Source: Amnimonas aquatica (lineage in GTDB: Bacteria > Pseudomonadota > Gammaproteobacteria > Pseudomonadales > Moraxellaceae). From it: DNA of 8,024 bases. The notes under the pieces were generated by a model. That model did not search any database. It saw only the letters and a program-made list of their open reading frames with translations, and was not told the origin of the DNA. The stretch is taken from positions 1-8,024 of the forward strand of contig NZ_PTQZ01000066.1 of NCBI RefSeq assembly GCF_002943415.1, given 5' to 3'. Both the position numbers and the translations under genes were made by a program. Below, in pieces: positions 1-6,630 of this stretch (the stretch's first letter is position 1; every line of letters starts with the position of its first letter).

Positions 1-1
1 C

Positions 2-679
2 TCAGGCGGTCTGCAGCATGCCCTGGAAATAAGTGCCGAACGCCTTCATTTCTCCCCGGCCGAGCGCCGGCACCATCTTGCTGATGGCCGCCTTCGAGCC
101 CTTGCTGATGGCAGTCTGGCCCACCGAGAACATGTTGCGGGCAATGAAGCCCAGCTTGATGGCCTTGGCCGACTCTTCGTAGAAGGCCTCGATGGCCAGT
201 TCCGAGAAGCGCAGCATGGCACGGGTCATCTGCTCGCGGTCGCCCTCGCCGCGCGCGGCGGCGGACCAGGCCTCGGCGAGCAGCGCGTAGTCGGCTTCCG
301 ACAGCGAGAAGCTGATGTAGTCGCGCGCCACGCCATCGCGCTCGAGGCGGGTACGGCGGTTGCCGATGTAGACCGACACCGGCTTCAGGTCGGCGTTGTC
401 GAGCTTGGACAGGACCTGGCGAATCAGCGTGTGCACGGTGCTCTTGATCAGGCCCGCCACCGTCTCCAGCGACTTCGGCGCGCTGCTGCCGGCGTCGGCG
501 CCCTTCATCAGGTTGAGCATCAGGGCATCGACGATCTCGTCGGCGTAGCGCTGGGTGAGCTGCACCACGCGGGGCGCCTGCGGCTCCGCAGGCAGCTCGG
601 GGCCGGAGAACGCGGCCAGCACGGCGTCGAAATCGGCCCGCAGGGCATCGGACGCCGGAAAAGCGAAAAGCCGGGTCAT
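2..679 (-). CDS. Uncharacterised protein, second member of a tandem paralogue pair
   Basis: A complete gene of 225 residues that I do not recognise. It has no signal peptide and no long hydrophobic segment, so it is probably cytosolic and mostly helical. It is clearly related to the protein encoded just upstream (689-1357). Both begin with a short hydrophobic FxFP motif near residues 5-8. Both share a central block (here about residues 74-109) with AGLIKSTVHTLIRQ followed by an N/S-RR pair. They also align without gaps over the last 68 residues (158-225), with 22 identities by hand count. Conserved points there include FYEE near 167-170, LGF at 176-178 and a Lys/Gly/Ser-rich stretch near 193-201. 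The ATG at 679 has an SD GAGGAG (685-690) 5 bases away, overlapping the TGA of the upstream gene, so the two are very likely co-transcribed and translationally coupled. The stop lies 2 bases from the window edge, so any further operon member is not visible. No function is assigned. Confidence 0.8.
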   Translation of the reverse strand: MTRLFAFPASDALRADFDAVLAAFSGPELPAEPQAPRVVQLTQRYADEIVDALMLNLMKGADAGSSAPKSLETVAGLIKSTVHTLIRQVLSKLDNADLKPVSVYIGNRRTRLERDGVARDYISFSLSEADYALLAEAWSAAARGEGDREQMTRAMLRFSELAIEAFYEESAKAIKLGFIARNMFSVGQTAISKGSKAAISKMVPALGRGEMKAFGTYFQGMLQTA

Positions 680-688
680 GGGGTCTCC

Positions 689-1357
689 TCAGGCCTTGGT
701 GAACATGGTGTCGTAATGGGCGGCGACCTGCTTCAGCTCGTCATCGCTGAGCGAACCGAAGAGCTTGTTGACGGCGGTGTGGCTGCCCTTGAGCACGGTG
801 CTGCGGCCGACATCGACCAGCTTGCGCTTGACGAAGCCGAGGTCGAGCGAGCCGGTGAACTCGTCGTAGAAGCGCTTCACCGCCACCTCGGTGAAATCGG
901 TCATGGCCGTGGTCAGGCCGGGACGGGCGGCGGCGATCTGGCCGGCGCGGATCTGGCCCAGCAGGTCATCGAAGCGGGCGCCGAGCGCGGCAGGCAGCTC
1001 GAAGCCGAAGCGCGCCTGGTCGCCGACGTAGACTCGGCGGCTGTTGAGGTAGCCGGCGAGCTTGTCCTGCTCGCCCTTGTCGACCTTGCCCATGATCTGC
1101 TTGATCAGCACATGCATGGTGCTCTTCAGCAGGCCGGCGAGCACGCTGAGAATGCCGGCGCCGTCTTCGCCGCTGTGCTTGAGGATGTCGATGACATCCA
1201 GCGCCAGCGCCTTGATCACCCCATCGGTGGTGCCGACGGCGATCTGGCTGCTCACCGCCGGATCGGCGTACTTGCCCTGGGCATGGTCGGCCAGCAGGCC
1301 GTCGATGGTGGTCTGCAGCTTGTTGTCGAGCGGAAAGGAAAAGAAGTAGCTGCTCAT
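689..1357 (-). CDS. Uncharacterised protein, first member of a tandem paralogue pair
   Basis: A 222-residue protein of unknown function, predicted soluble and helical, without a signal peptide. Its core block, about residues 73-109, carries AGLLKSTMHVLIKQ and then NSRRVY. Its C-terminal block (155-222) carries FTEVAVKRFYDE, LGF at 173-175 and VLKGSHTAVNK. Both blocks match the downstream paralogue at 2-679 (about 32% identity over the C-terminal 68 residues by hand count), while the first 70 residues and the 110-155 linker have diverged. I place the start at the ATG at 1357. An AGGA SD (1364-1367) lies 6 bases upstream, and the resulting N terminus lines up with that of the paralogue. The frame stays open upstream, with an alternative ATG at 1516, but that 53-residue extension is Arg/Ala/His-rich, lacks an SD and has no counterpart in the paralogue. 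This is the first gene after a 203-base spacer, so it probably leads its own operon. Confidence 0.8.
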   Translation of the reverse strand: MSSYFFSFPLDNKLQTTIDGLLADHAQGKYADPAVSSQIAVGTTDGVIKALALDVIDILKHSGEDGAGILSVLAGLLKSTMHVLIKQIMGKVDKGEQDKLAGYLNSRRVYVGDQARFGFELPAALGARFDDLLGQIRAGQIAAARPGLTTAMTDFTEVAVKRFYDEFTGSLDLGFVKRKLVDVGRSTVLKGSHTAVNKLFGSLSDDELKQVAAHYDTMFTKA

Positions 1358-1396
1358 GATGAGTCCTGTATTTGTTATGGGTCCGGCTGTTGCGGA

Positions 1397-1416
1397 TCCG
1401 GTGGCCTGGCACCGGA
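1397..1416. repeat. Inverted repeat in the leader or promoter region of the paralogue operon
   Basis: Perfect 7-base arms TCCGGTG (1397-1403) and CACCGGA (1410-1416) flank a 6-base loop. The repeat sits 40-59 bases upstream of the first paralogue's ATG, so it could be an operator or a leader hairpin. In such GC-rich DNA, a 7-base dyad can also arise by chance. Confidence 0.4.
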
Positions 1417-1484
1417 CCGCCACGCATGGATGGTGACGCTGCGCGATGGCGGAATGGTGGCGCGCACGCCGCGCTTTGGCAAGC

Positions 1485-1504
1485 GCCGCGCCGGACCGCG
1501 CGGC
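1485..1504. repeat. GC-rich inverted repeat between queF and the paralogue operon
   Basis: Arms GCCGCGC (1485-1491) and GCGCGGC (1498-1504) pair perfectly around the loop CGGACC. The repeat lies 57-76 bases past the queF stop in the direction of transcription. It has no T tract, so if it ends the queF transcript it would have to do so in another way, for example as a block to 3'-exonuclease. A chance dyad is possible. Confidence 0.3.
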
Positions 1505-1560
1505 CACATTTTCCATGCCCCGCACCGGCCCGGCGGCCCGCCTCGGGACTGGCGGCAGGC

Positions 1561-2391
1561 TTACTGGCGCACGGTGCGCCAGCTGCCGGCCAGCTCCTCG
1601 GCCGTGGAACGGAACGGATTGATGTCGAGCCCGCCGCGACGCGTGTAGCGCGCGTGCACGGTCAGCAGCGCCGCGCCGGTCAGCGCCTGCAGGTCGAGGA
1701 AGATGCGCTCGACGCACTGCTCGTGGAAATCGGCATGGCGGCGGAACGACACCAGGTAGGCCAGCAGGCTGTCCGGGTCGATGCGCGGACCGTGGCAGCG
1801 CACCACCACGCTGCCCCAGTCGGGCTGGTCGGTCACCGGGCAGTTGCTGCGCAGCAGGTGCGAATGCCAGGTCTCGTCCACGATTCGCGACGGGTCGCAA
1901 CGCAACAGGCCGGGGTCGGGCTCGCGACGGTCCTCGATGCTCAGCGGCAGGTCGTCCAGGCAACGGCCGGGCAGCCCGCCGAAACGCAGCGGCGCATCCG
2001 CCGGCAGCAGCGTCAGCGTCACCGGCGCGCCGGCGGCCTGCGACAGCTCGCCCTCGACCAGCGCGGTGAAATCGGCCGGGGTCGCGAAGCGGGTGAAGTT
2101 GAGGCTGTTGAAATAGAGCTTGAGCGACTTCGACTCGATCAGCGCCGGCGAATCGGCGGGCACGCGGATCTCGCCCACCGCCACCACTGGCTTGCCGCCC
2201 GGCTCCAGCCAGGACAGCTCGTAGTGCGTCCACAGATCGACGCCGATGAACGGCAGCGGCGCCGCGCCATCACCGGCCAGACCCAGCGCCTCGCGCGCCA
2301 GCCGGCGCGGGATCGGCTGCAGCAGGCCGGCGTCATGCGTGTCCGGGTAGACCGTGGCCTGGCCCAGCGTGGTCAGCGCGTGCAGGTCCAT
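1561..2391 (-). CDS. queF: NADPH-dependent 7-cyano-7-deazaguanine reductase QueF (long form)
   Basis: QueF reduces the nitrile of preQ0 to the aminomethyl of preQ1 with NADPH, in the cytosol. This is the last free-base step before tRNA insertion in queuosine synthesis. The 276-residue length and the layout match the bimodular E. coli-type enzyme (282 residues). The QueF substrate motif ESKSLKLYFNS begins at residue 86. The catalytic segment SNCPVTDQPDWGS supplies the nucleophile Cys184 (E. coli Cys190) and Asp191. FHEQCVERIF supplies His223 and Glu224. The C terminus has the family's YTRRGGLDINPFRS block and ends in VRQ, as in E. coli. I chose the ATG at 2391 because GGGAG (2397-2401) lies 5 bases upstream. 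A GTG at 2397, overlapping the yadH stop as GTGA, would add two residues but has no properly spaced SD. It starts 2 bases after yadH stops and so is almost certainly in that operon. No other queuosine gene and no preQ1 riboswitch was seen. Confidence 0.96.
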   Translation of the reverse strand: MDLHALTTLGQATVYPDTHDAGLLQPIPRRLAREALGLAGDGAAPLPFIGVDLWTHYELSWLEPGGKPVVAVGEIRVPADSPALIESKSLKLYFNSLNFTRFATPADFTALVEGELSQAAGAPVTLTLLPADAPLRFGGLPGRCLDDLPLSIEDRREPDPGLLRCDPSRIVDETWHSHLLRSNCPVTDQPDWGSVVVRCHGPRIDPDSLLAYLVSFRRHADFHEQCVERIFLDLQALTGAALLTVHARYTRRGGLDINPFRSTAEELAGSWRTVRQ

Positions 2392-2393
2392 GC

Positions 2394-3176
2394 TCACTCC
2401 CGCATGCCGGTGCCGCGCTGCAGCAGGCGCAGCGCGACGACATAGAGCACCACGGTCAGCGCGGTGACGAAGGCGAGCGAGGCGAAGATGGGCACGTCGC
2501 TGTGGCCGAGCACGCCGTAGCGGAAGGCGTTGACCATGTAGACGATCGGATTCAGCAGCGACACGCCCTGCCAGAACGGCGACAGCAGCTCCATGGAATA
2601 GAACACGCCGCCGAGGTAGGTCAGCGGCGTGAGCACGAAGGTCGGCACGATGGAGACATCATCGAACGACTTGGCGTAGACCGCGTTGATGAAGCCGCCG
2701 AGCGAGAACAGCACCGCCGTGATCAGCACGCTGTAGACCATGACGAAGCCGTGGTTGAGGCTGAGGTCGGTGAAGAACAGCGACAGCAGCGTCACGATCA
2801 CGCCCACCGCGAGGCCGCGCGCGACGCCGCCGAGCACGAAGCCGATGAGGATGATCGAATGCGGCACCGGCGACACCAGCAGTTCCTCGATGCTGCGCTG
2901 GAACTTGGCGCTGTAGAAGCTCGACACCACGTTCGAATACGAGTTGGTGATGACCGCCATCATGATCAGGCCGGGCACGATGAACTGCATGTAGCTGTGC
3001 CCGCCCATCTCGCCGATGTTGCGGCCGACGAGGTTGCCGAAGATGACGAAGTACAGCGTCATGGTGATGGCCGGCGGCACCAGCGTCTGCACCCAGATGC
3101 GCATGAAGCGGCGCACTTCCTTGACCACGATGGTCTCCAGCGCGACGCGGTTGGGCGCCGAGAACAGGCTGCTCAT
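2394..3176 (-). CDS. yadH: ABC-2 type exporter membrane subunit, YadH family
   Basis: The integral inner-membrane half of an ABC exporter whose substrate is unknown. At 260 residues it matches the YadH family (about 256 in E. coli). The N-terminal 25 residues are a basic amphipathic stretch (VVKEVRRFMRIW). About six hydrophobic segments follow, near residues 30-50, 64-85, 107-136, 144-168, 176-196 and 229-252. Family landmarks are the cytoplasmic QRSIEELLVSPVP segment near 93-105, a typical coupling region of ABC-2 permeases, and the TYLGGVFYS...LNPIVYMVNAFRYG block near 186-221. The ATG at 3176 overlaps the yadG stop as ATGA and is preceded by GGAGG (3181-3185), so the ATPase and permease are translationally coupled. 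It presumably works as a dimer with two YadG subunits. The related permeases NodJ and the polysaccharide or drug exporters share this fold, so the transported compound cannot be inferred. Confidence 0.93.
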   Translation of the reverse strand: MSSLFSAPNRVALETIVVKEVRRFMRIWVQTLVPPAITMTLYFVIFGNLVGRNIGEMGGHSYMQFIVPGLIMMAVITNSYSNVVSSFYSAKFQRSIEELLVSPVPHSIILIGFVLGGVARGLAVGVIVTLLSLFFTDLSLNHGFVMVYSVLITAVLFSLGGFINAVYAKSFDDVSIVPTFVLTPLTYLGGVFYSMELLSPFWQGVSLLNPIVYMVNAFRYGVLGHSDVPIFASLAFVTALTVVLYVVALRLLQRGTGMRE

Positions 3177-4108
3177 GCCACCTCCCCCGCCTTCAGGTTC
3201 TTCTCCACCAGACGCACGAACAGTTCCTCCAGGCGGTTGCTCTTGTTGCGCATGCTGCCCGCCAGCACGCCCTGCGAGCTCAGCGCAGCGAACACCGCGT
3301 TGAGCGACTGCCCGCGACGGATATCGACCTCCAGCGAAGTCGGCGACGCCAGCCGCAGCGTGTAGTCCGGCAGCACCGGCACGGCCTCCAGCGCGTGATC
3401 GAGGTCGAGGACGAAGGTCTCCTGCTGCAGCTTGGCCAGCAGCGAGCGCATGTCGGTGTTCTCCACCACTTCGCCATGATCAAGGATGGCGATGTTGCGG
3501 CACAGCGACTCCGCCTCCTCCAGGTAGTGCGTGGTCAGGATGATGGTGGTGCCCTGCCGGTTCAGCCGCGTCAGGTAGTCCCACATGGAGCGGCGCAGCT
3601 CGATGTCCACGCCCGCGGTGGGCTCGTCGAGGATGAGCAGACGCGGCTCGTGCACCAGCGCGCGCGCCACCATCAGGCGGCGCTTCATGCCGCCGGAGAG
3701 CAGCCGTGCCTGCTGGTCACGCTTTTCCCACAGGCCGAGCTGCTCCAGGTACTTCTCGGCCTGGGCATAGGCACGCTTGGCCGGAATGCCGTAGTAGCCG
3801 GCCTGGGTGGCGACGATGTCGATGACCTTCTCGAACTGGCCGAAGTTGAACTCCTGCGGCACCACGCCGAGGTGACGCTTGGCCTCGTCGGTGTCGGTGT
3901 CGAGGTCATGGCCGAAGATGCTGACCCGGCCGCTGGTCTTCTTCACCAGCGAGCTGACGATGCCGATGGAAGTGGACTTGCCGGCGCCGTTGGGGCCGAG
4001 CAGCGCGAAGAAATCGCCCGGCTGCACGCACAGGTCGATGCCCTTGAGGGCGCTGGTACCGGACTTGTAGGTCTTGGTGACTGCTGTCAGCTGCAAAGCC
4101 GCCGTCAT
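3173..4108 (-). CDS. yadG: ABC transporter ATP-binding protein, YadG family
   Basis: The cytoplasmic ATPase that powers the adjacent YadH-type permease. The 311 residues agree with the family length (308 in E. coli). The motifs appear in the expected order: Walker A GPNGAGKST at 38-46, Q-loop Gln85 (VVPQEF), ABC signature LSGGM at 137-141, Walker B LLILDEP at 157-163, and H-loop His194 in TTHYLEEAE. All key residues are present, so it should be catalytically active. The region after about residue 215 is the C-terminal extension seen in DrrA/NodI/YadG-type proteins and ends in a conserved-looking RLEELFVRLVEKN helix. The start at 4108 has an AGGAG SD (4116-4120) 7 bases upstream. The frame remains open to an ATG at 4228, but that 40-residue extension is Arg/Ala-rich, unlike the family, and runs through the divergent promoter region. 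It is the first gene of yadG-yadH-queF. Confidence 0.95.
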   Translation of the reverse strand: MTAALQLTAVTKTYKSGTSALKGIDLCVQPGDFFALLGPNGAGKSTSIGIVSSLVKKTSGRVSIFGHDLDTDTDEAKRHLGVVPQEFNFGQFEKVIDIVATQAGYYGIPAKRAYAQAEKYLEQLGLWEKRDQQARLLSGGMKRRLMVARALVHEPRLLILDEPTAGVDIELRRSMWDYLTRLNRQGTTIILTTHYLEEAESLCRNIAILDHGEVVENTDMRSLLAKLQQETFVLDLDHALEAVPVLPDYTLRLASPTSLEVDIRRGQSLNAVFAALSSQGVLAGSMRNKSNRLEELFVRLVEKNLKAGEVA

Positions 4109-4244
4109 GCACGGACTCCTGACCGCCTGCCGGGGAAAAGCAGGCGCGATGAAAATACAGGCTGCGCGGGCATCCGCCGGCGCCGGCGCGAGTCTATCAT
4201 GACGCGACCGCCGACCGCCGCCGGCCATCCGGCATCGAGCCTAC
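4109..4244. promoter_or_regulatory. Divergent spacer between yadG and phrB
   Basis: These 136 bases must hold the promoters for both the yadG operon (leftward) and phrB (rightward). On the plus strand, TATCAT at 4195-4200 matches five of six -10 bases and would give a phrB leader of roughly 38 bases, but no -35 is recognisable at 16-18 bases. On the minus strand only weak -10-like words (TATTTT from 4157, TAGACT near 4192-4197) are present. A perfect 14-base GC palindrome occupies 4175-4188. It consists only of CCGG/CGCC steps and may be compositional, though it sits centrally between the two genes. Promoter assignments here are weak. Confidence 0.35.
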
Positions 4245-5732
4245 ATGCCCGCTTCGCCCCCCGCCCACCATGCTGTCCCCCATGTCGCCGTCTGGCTGCG
4301 CCAGGACCTGCGCGCCGCCGACAACACCGCGCTGCTCGCCGCCTGCGCCGATCCCCGGACACGGGTGACCGCGCTCTACGCCATCACGCCGGGCCAGTGG
4401 CAGCAGCATGATGTCGCCGGCGTGCGCATCGATTTCGAGCTGCGCCAGCTCGCCTGCCTGCGCGACGAGCTGGCGGCGCTGAACATCCCGCTCTGCCTGC
4501 TGGAGGCCGACGACTACGCCGCGCTGGTGCCGGTGCTGGCGCGCTGGGCCGATGCGCACGGCGTGACAACGCTGCACGCCAACCGCCAGTACGAGATCAA
4601 CGAACAGGCCCGCGACCGCGCCGTCGCCTCGGCCTTGCAGGCGCAGGATATCGACACCCACTGGCACGAAGACCTGTGCATCGTTCCGCCCGGTCGCGTG
4701 CTCACCGGCGACCGGCGTTTCTATACCGTGTTCACGCCCTTCCGGCGCAACTGGCAGCAGCAGCTGGACGACCACGGCACGCGCCCGCGCGGCCTGCCGG
4801 CGCAACGCGAAGCCATGGCCTACGGGGTGTCAGCAAGCCCCCTGCCCGAGCGCATCGCGGGCTACCCGTCGCATGTCGATGCCGGCGTGGCGCGGGCACT
4901 GTGGCCAGCCGGGGAAGCACACGCGCATGACCGGCTGGCCGGCTTCATCACCGAGGCCGGCGGCGACTACGACCGCCGGCGCGACCTGCCCGCCATCGAC
5001 GGCACCAGCACGCTGTCACCCTACCTCGCCGCCGGCGTGCTGTCGGCGCGCCAGTGCCTACACGCCGCACGCCGCCAGCTCGCGCACGCCCGCGACGCGC
5101 GCGGCCTGGATACCTGGATCGGCGAGCTGTGCTGGCGCGACTTCTACAAGCACATCCTCGTCGGCTTCCCGCATGTCTGCCGGCACCAGGCCTTCAAGCG
5201 CGAGACCGATGCCATCGCCTGGCGCCACGACGACGCCCTGTTCCGGGCCTGGTGCGAGGGCCGCACCGGCTATCCCGTCGTCGACGCCGCCATGCGCCAG
5301 CTGCTGGAGACCGGCTGGATGCACAACCGCCTGCGCATGATCAGCGCCATGTTCCTGAGCAAGGATCTGTTCATCGACTGGCGCCTGGGCGAACGCCACT
5401 TCATGCGCCATCTGATCGACGGCGACCTGTCGGCCAACAACGGCGGATGGCAGTGGTCGGCATCCACCGGCAACGACGCCGCGCCCTACTTCCGCGTCTT
5501 CAACCCGACCCTGCAGGGACGCAAGTTCGATCCCGACGGCGAGTTCATCCGCCGCTTCCTGCCGGCGCTGGCCGGGCTGGATGCGCGACGCGTGCACGAA
5601 CCGCACGCGAAGCAGGTGGATGCCCTGCTGGATTACCCGCTGCCGGTGGTCGACCACGGCGAAGCCAGGCTGCACGCGATCGCCGCGTTCCGGGCGCTGG
5701 CGCCGGCAGGCAGCGGCGAAGCCCCCGGATAA
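4245..5732 (+). CDS. phrB: Class I cyclobutane pyrimidine dimer photolyase
   Basis: The enzyme uses blue/near-UV light and reduced FAD to split cyclobutane pyrimidine dimers in DNA. The 495 residues match the E. coli class I enzyme (472) along the whole length, with a slightly longer N terminus. The N-terminal alpha/beta antenna domain starts with VAVWLRQDLRAADN (14-27). It has NRQYEINEQARD (113-124), the segment that in folate-type photolyases contacts the methenyltetrahydrofolate antenna. The helical FAD domain carries GELCWRDFYKH (293-303) with Glu294 and Trp297 for substrate contact, and DGDLSANNGGWQW (392-404) with the flavin-side Asn398. The electron-transfer triad is intact at Trp326, Trp379 and Trp402 (E. 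coli 306, 359, 382). The ATG at 4245 is the first in frame after a stop at 4200-4202. Its SD is poor, so initiation may be weak. It is a single gene, divergent from yadG and convergent with the ParA-like gene. A cryptochrome is less likely, given the E. coli-like catalytic residues. Confidence 0.96.
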   Translation: MPASPPAHHAVPHVAVWLRQDLRAADNTALLAACADPRTRVTALYAITPGQWQQHDVAGVRIDFELRQLACLRDELAALNIPLCLLEADDYAALVPVLARWADAHGVTTLHANRQYEINEQARDRAVASALQAQDIDTHWHEDLCIVPPGRVLTGDRRFYTVFTPFRRNWQQQLDDHGTRPRGLPAQREAMAYGVSASPLPERIAGYPSHVDAGVARALWPAGEAHAHDRLAGFITEAGGDYDRRRDLPAIDGTSTLSPYLAAGVLSARQCLHAARRQLAHARDARGLDTWIGELCWRDFYKHILVGFPHVCRHQAFKRETDAIAWRHDDALFRAWCEGRTGYPVVDAAMRQLLETGWMHNRLRMISAMFLSKDLFIDWRLGERHFMRHLIDGDLSANNGGWQWSASTGNDAAPYFRVFNPTLQGRKFDPDGEFIRRFLPALAGLDARRVHEPHAKQVDALLDYPLPVVDHGEARLHAIAAFRALAPAGSGEAPG

Positions 5733-5756
5733 AGGCACGCGAACGCCACGGATCAG

Positions 5757-5776
5757 CCTCGGGCAGAGCCCGGGGC
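5757..5776. terminator. Possible bidirectional hairpin between phrB and the ParA-like gene
   Basis: In the 87-base convergent gap, left arm CCTCGGGC (5757-5764) and right arm GCCCGGGG (5768-5775) pair around the 3-base loop AGA, with one G-T wobble. An outer G5756-C5776 pair extends the stem to nine. The position just past both stop codons suits a terminator serving both strands. No T tract follows on either strand, so it is not a canonical intrinsic terminator and may act only as an RNA-stabilising hairpin. Confidence 0.4.
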
Positions 5777-5819
5777 AAAGGCCGTCAGGCTGTCCGCGGA
5801 TGGTCCGGGCACAGCACGC

Positions 5820-6608
5820 TCAAACCGCAGAGAGGTTGTCGAACAGCGCCACGAACTCGGCAGTGAGCTTGTGCTTGGGTGCGTGATGGATCAGCGGCAG
5901 GCTGAGCTGATGCGATTCGCGCATGATCACCGACGACGGCAGCGGCGGCGACAGCACGGGCAGCCCTTCGGCCTTCAGTTCTTCGACCAGCTTGGCCGGC
6001 AGCGACGCGCGCGGCTGGTACTGGTTGATGATGATGCCCTCGACCACCAGCGTGTTGTTGTGGTCCTTGCTGGTCTCCTCGACATTCTCCAGCAGCGTGT
6101 ACAGCGCGCGGCGCGAGAAGGCATCGCAGTCGAACGGGATCAGGCAGCGCTCGGCCGCGATCAGCGCCGACAGCGTGTAGAAATTGAACGCCGGCGGCGT
6201 GTCGATGAAGATCTCGTCGTAGCTGTCGCTGAGCTCGCGCAGCGCCGCCGCCAGCTTGTAGATCTTGTGCTTGCTCTCCAGCAGGTGCTCGATCTCGCGC
6301 AGCTCGGGGTTGGACGGAATCAGGAACAGGTTGGGGAAGGCGGTCGGATGCACGAACTCCGACAGCGGCCGCTCCTTGAGCTTGAACGACAGCGACTGGG
6401 CGAAGAACTGGCCGACGTTGGGCGACAGCTCGGGCTTGTCGCGGCTGAATTCGGCAGCCTCTCCGAGCAGGTACTGGCTGGCGTTGCACTGCGGGTCGAG
6501 GTCCAGGATCAGCGTGCGCCGTCCGCGGGCGGCGCTGATGGCGGCGAGATTGACGGTGATGCTGGACTTGCCGACACCCCCTTTCTGGTTGAACACGACA
6601 CGACGCAT
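5820..6608 (-). CDS. Orphan ParA/Soj-family ATPase
   Basis: A deviant-Walker ATPase of the ParA/MinD group. Such proteins cycle ATP-dependently on DNA or membrane to position cargo, and the cargo here is unknown. The 262 residues are standard for small chromosomal ParA proteins without an N-terminal DNA-binding domain. The deviant Walker A KGGVGKSS at 9-16 includes both signature lysines (Lys9 and Lys14). DLDPQCNAS at 36-44 is the A' motif, and FIDTPP at 134-139 (Asp136) is Walker B. IINQYQPR near 193-200 and the ESHQLSLPLI segment (231-240) also fit the family. The start at 6608 has AGGGAG (6615-6620) 6 bases upstream and gives the usual MRRVVFNQKGG opening. ATGs at 6626 and 6635 are less well supported. 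No parB gene or recognisable parS site is in the window, and its neighbours are unrelated, so it is probably not the main chromosome-segregation ParA. It lies on the same strand as the SpmAB-like gene, 137 bases downstream, and may have its own promoter. Confidence 0.9.
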   Translation of the reverse strand: MRRVVFNQKGGVGKSSITVNLAAISAARGRRTLILDLDPQCNASQYLLGEAAEFSRDKPELSPNVGQFFAQSLSFKLKERPLSEFVHPTAFPNLFLIPSNPELREIEHLLESKHKIYKLAAALRELSDSYDEIFIDTPPAFNFYTLSALIAAERCLIPFDCDAFSRRALYTLLENVEETSKDHNNTLVVEGIIINQYQPRASLPAKLVEELKAEGLPVLSPPLPSSVIMRESHQLSLPLIHHAPKHKLTAEFVALFDNLSAV

Positions 6609-6630
6609 GAGCGGCTCCCTGGACATGGCA

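Larger units (their letters stand above)
1358..1560. other. Noncoding spacer between queF and the paralogue operon
   Basis: These 203 bases separate the queF stop from the start of the paralogue pair, all on the minus strand. I see no credible gene in them. They contain two short inverted repeats (1397-1416 and 1485-1504). A third, weaker one (1536-1542 with 1554-1560, 7 pairs including one G-T) begins right after the queF stop. The 9-mer CCGGACCGC occurs twice (1412-1420 and 1491-1499), and its first six bases recur inverted at 1381-1386. None of the hairpins is followed by a T run on the minus strand, so a classical intrinsic terminator is not evident. A short AT-rich patch at 1367-1379 precedes the SD, but I found no convincing -35/-10 pair. 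Confidence 0.6.

Noticed and set aside
1358..1516. N-terminal extension of the first paralogue to an ATG at 1516, or further into queF
   Set aside because: There is no SD at that ATG, the added residues are compositionally unlike the protein, and the second paralogue has nothing equivalent.
431..1648. A 405-codon open frame on the plus strand opposite the paralogue pair
   Set aside because: It lies antisense to two genes supported by paralogy and SD sites. Its product is low-complexity (Ala/Gly/Leu/His/Arg-rich), as expected for a GC-rich antisense shadow.
2392..2397. GTG at 2397 as the queF start
   Set aside because: It has no properly spaced SD, whereas the ATG at 2391 has GGGAG 5 bases upstream. 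The difference is only two residues, so it remains possible.
1358..2500. A preQ1 riboswitch controlling queF
   Set aside because: queF follows yadH by 2 bases with no leader, and I saw no preQ1 aptamer-like element ahead of yadG either.
2502..3365. A 287-codon plus-strand frame opposite yadH
   Set aside because: The translation is almost entirely His/Asp/Glu/Arg/Ala, typical of antisense reading of a membrane-protein gene. YadH on the other strand is clearly real.
4109..4228. N-terminal extension of YadG by 40 residues
   Set aside because: The start at 4108 has a well-placed SD and gives the family's usual length. The extension would cover the divergent promoter region.
3395..4411. A 338-codon plus-strand frame opposite yadG running into phrB
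   Set aside because: It overlaps two well-supported genes and shows no family motifs.
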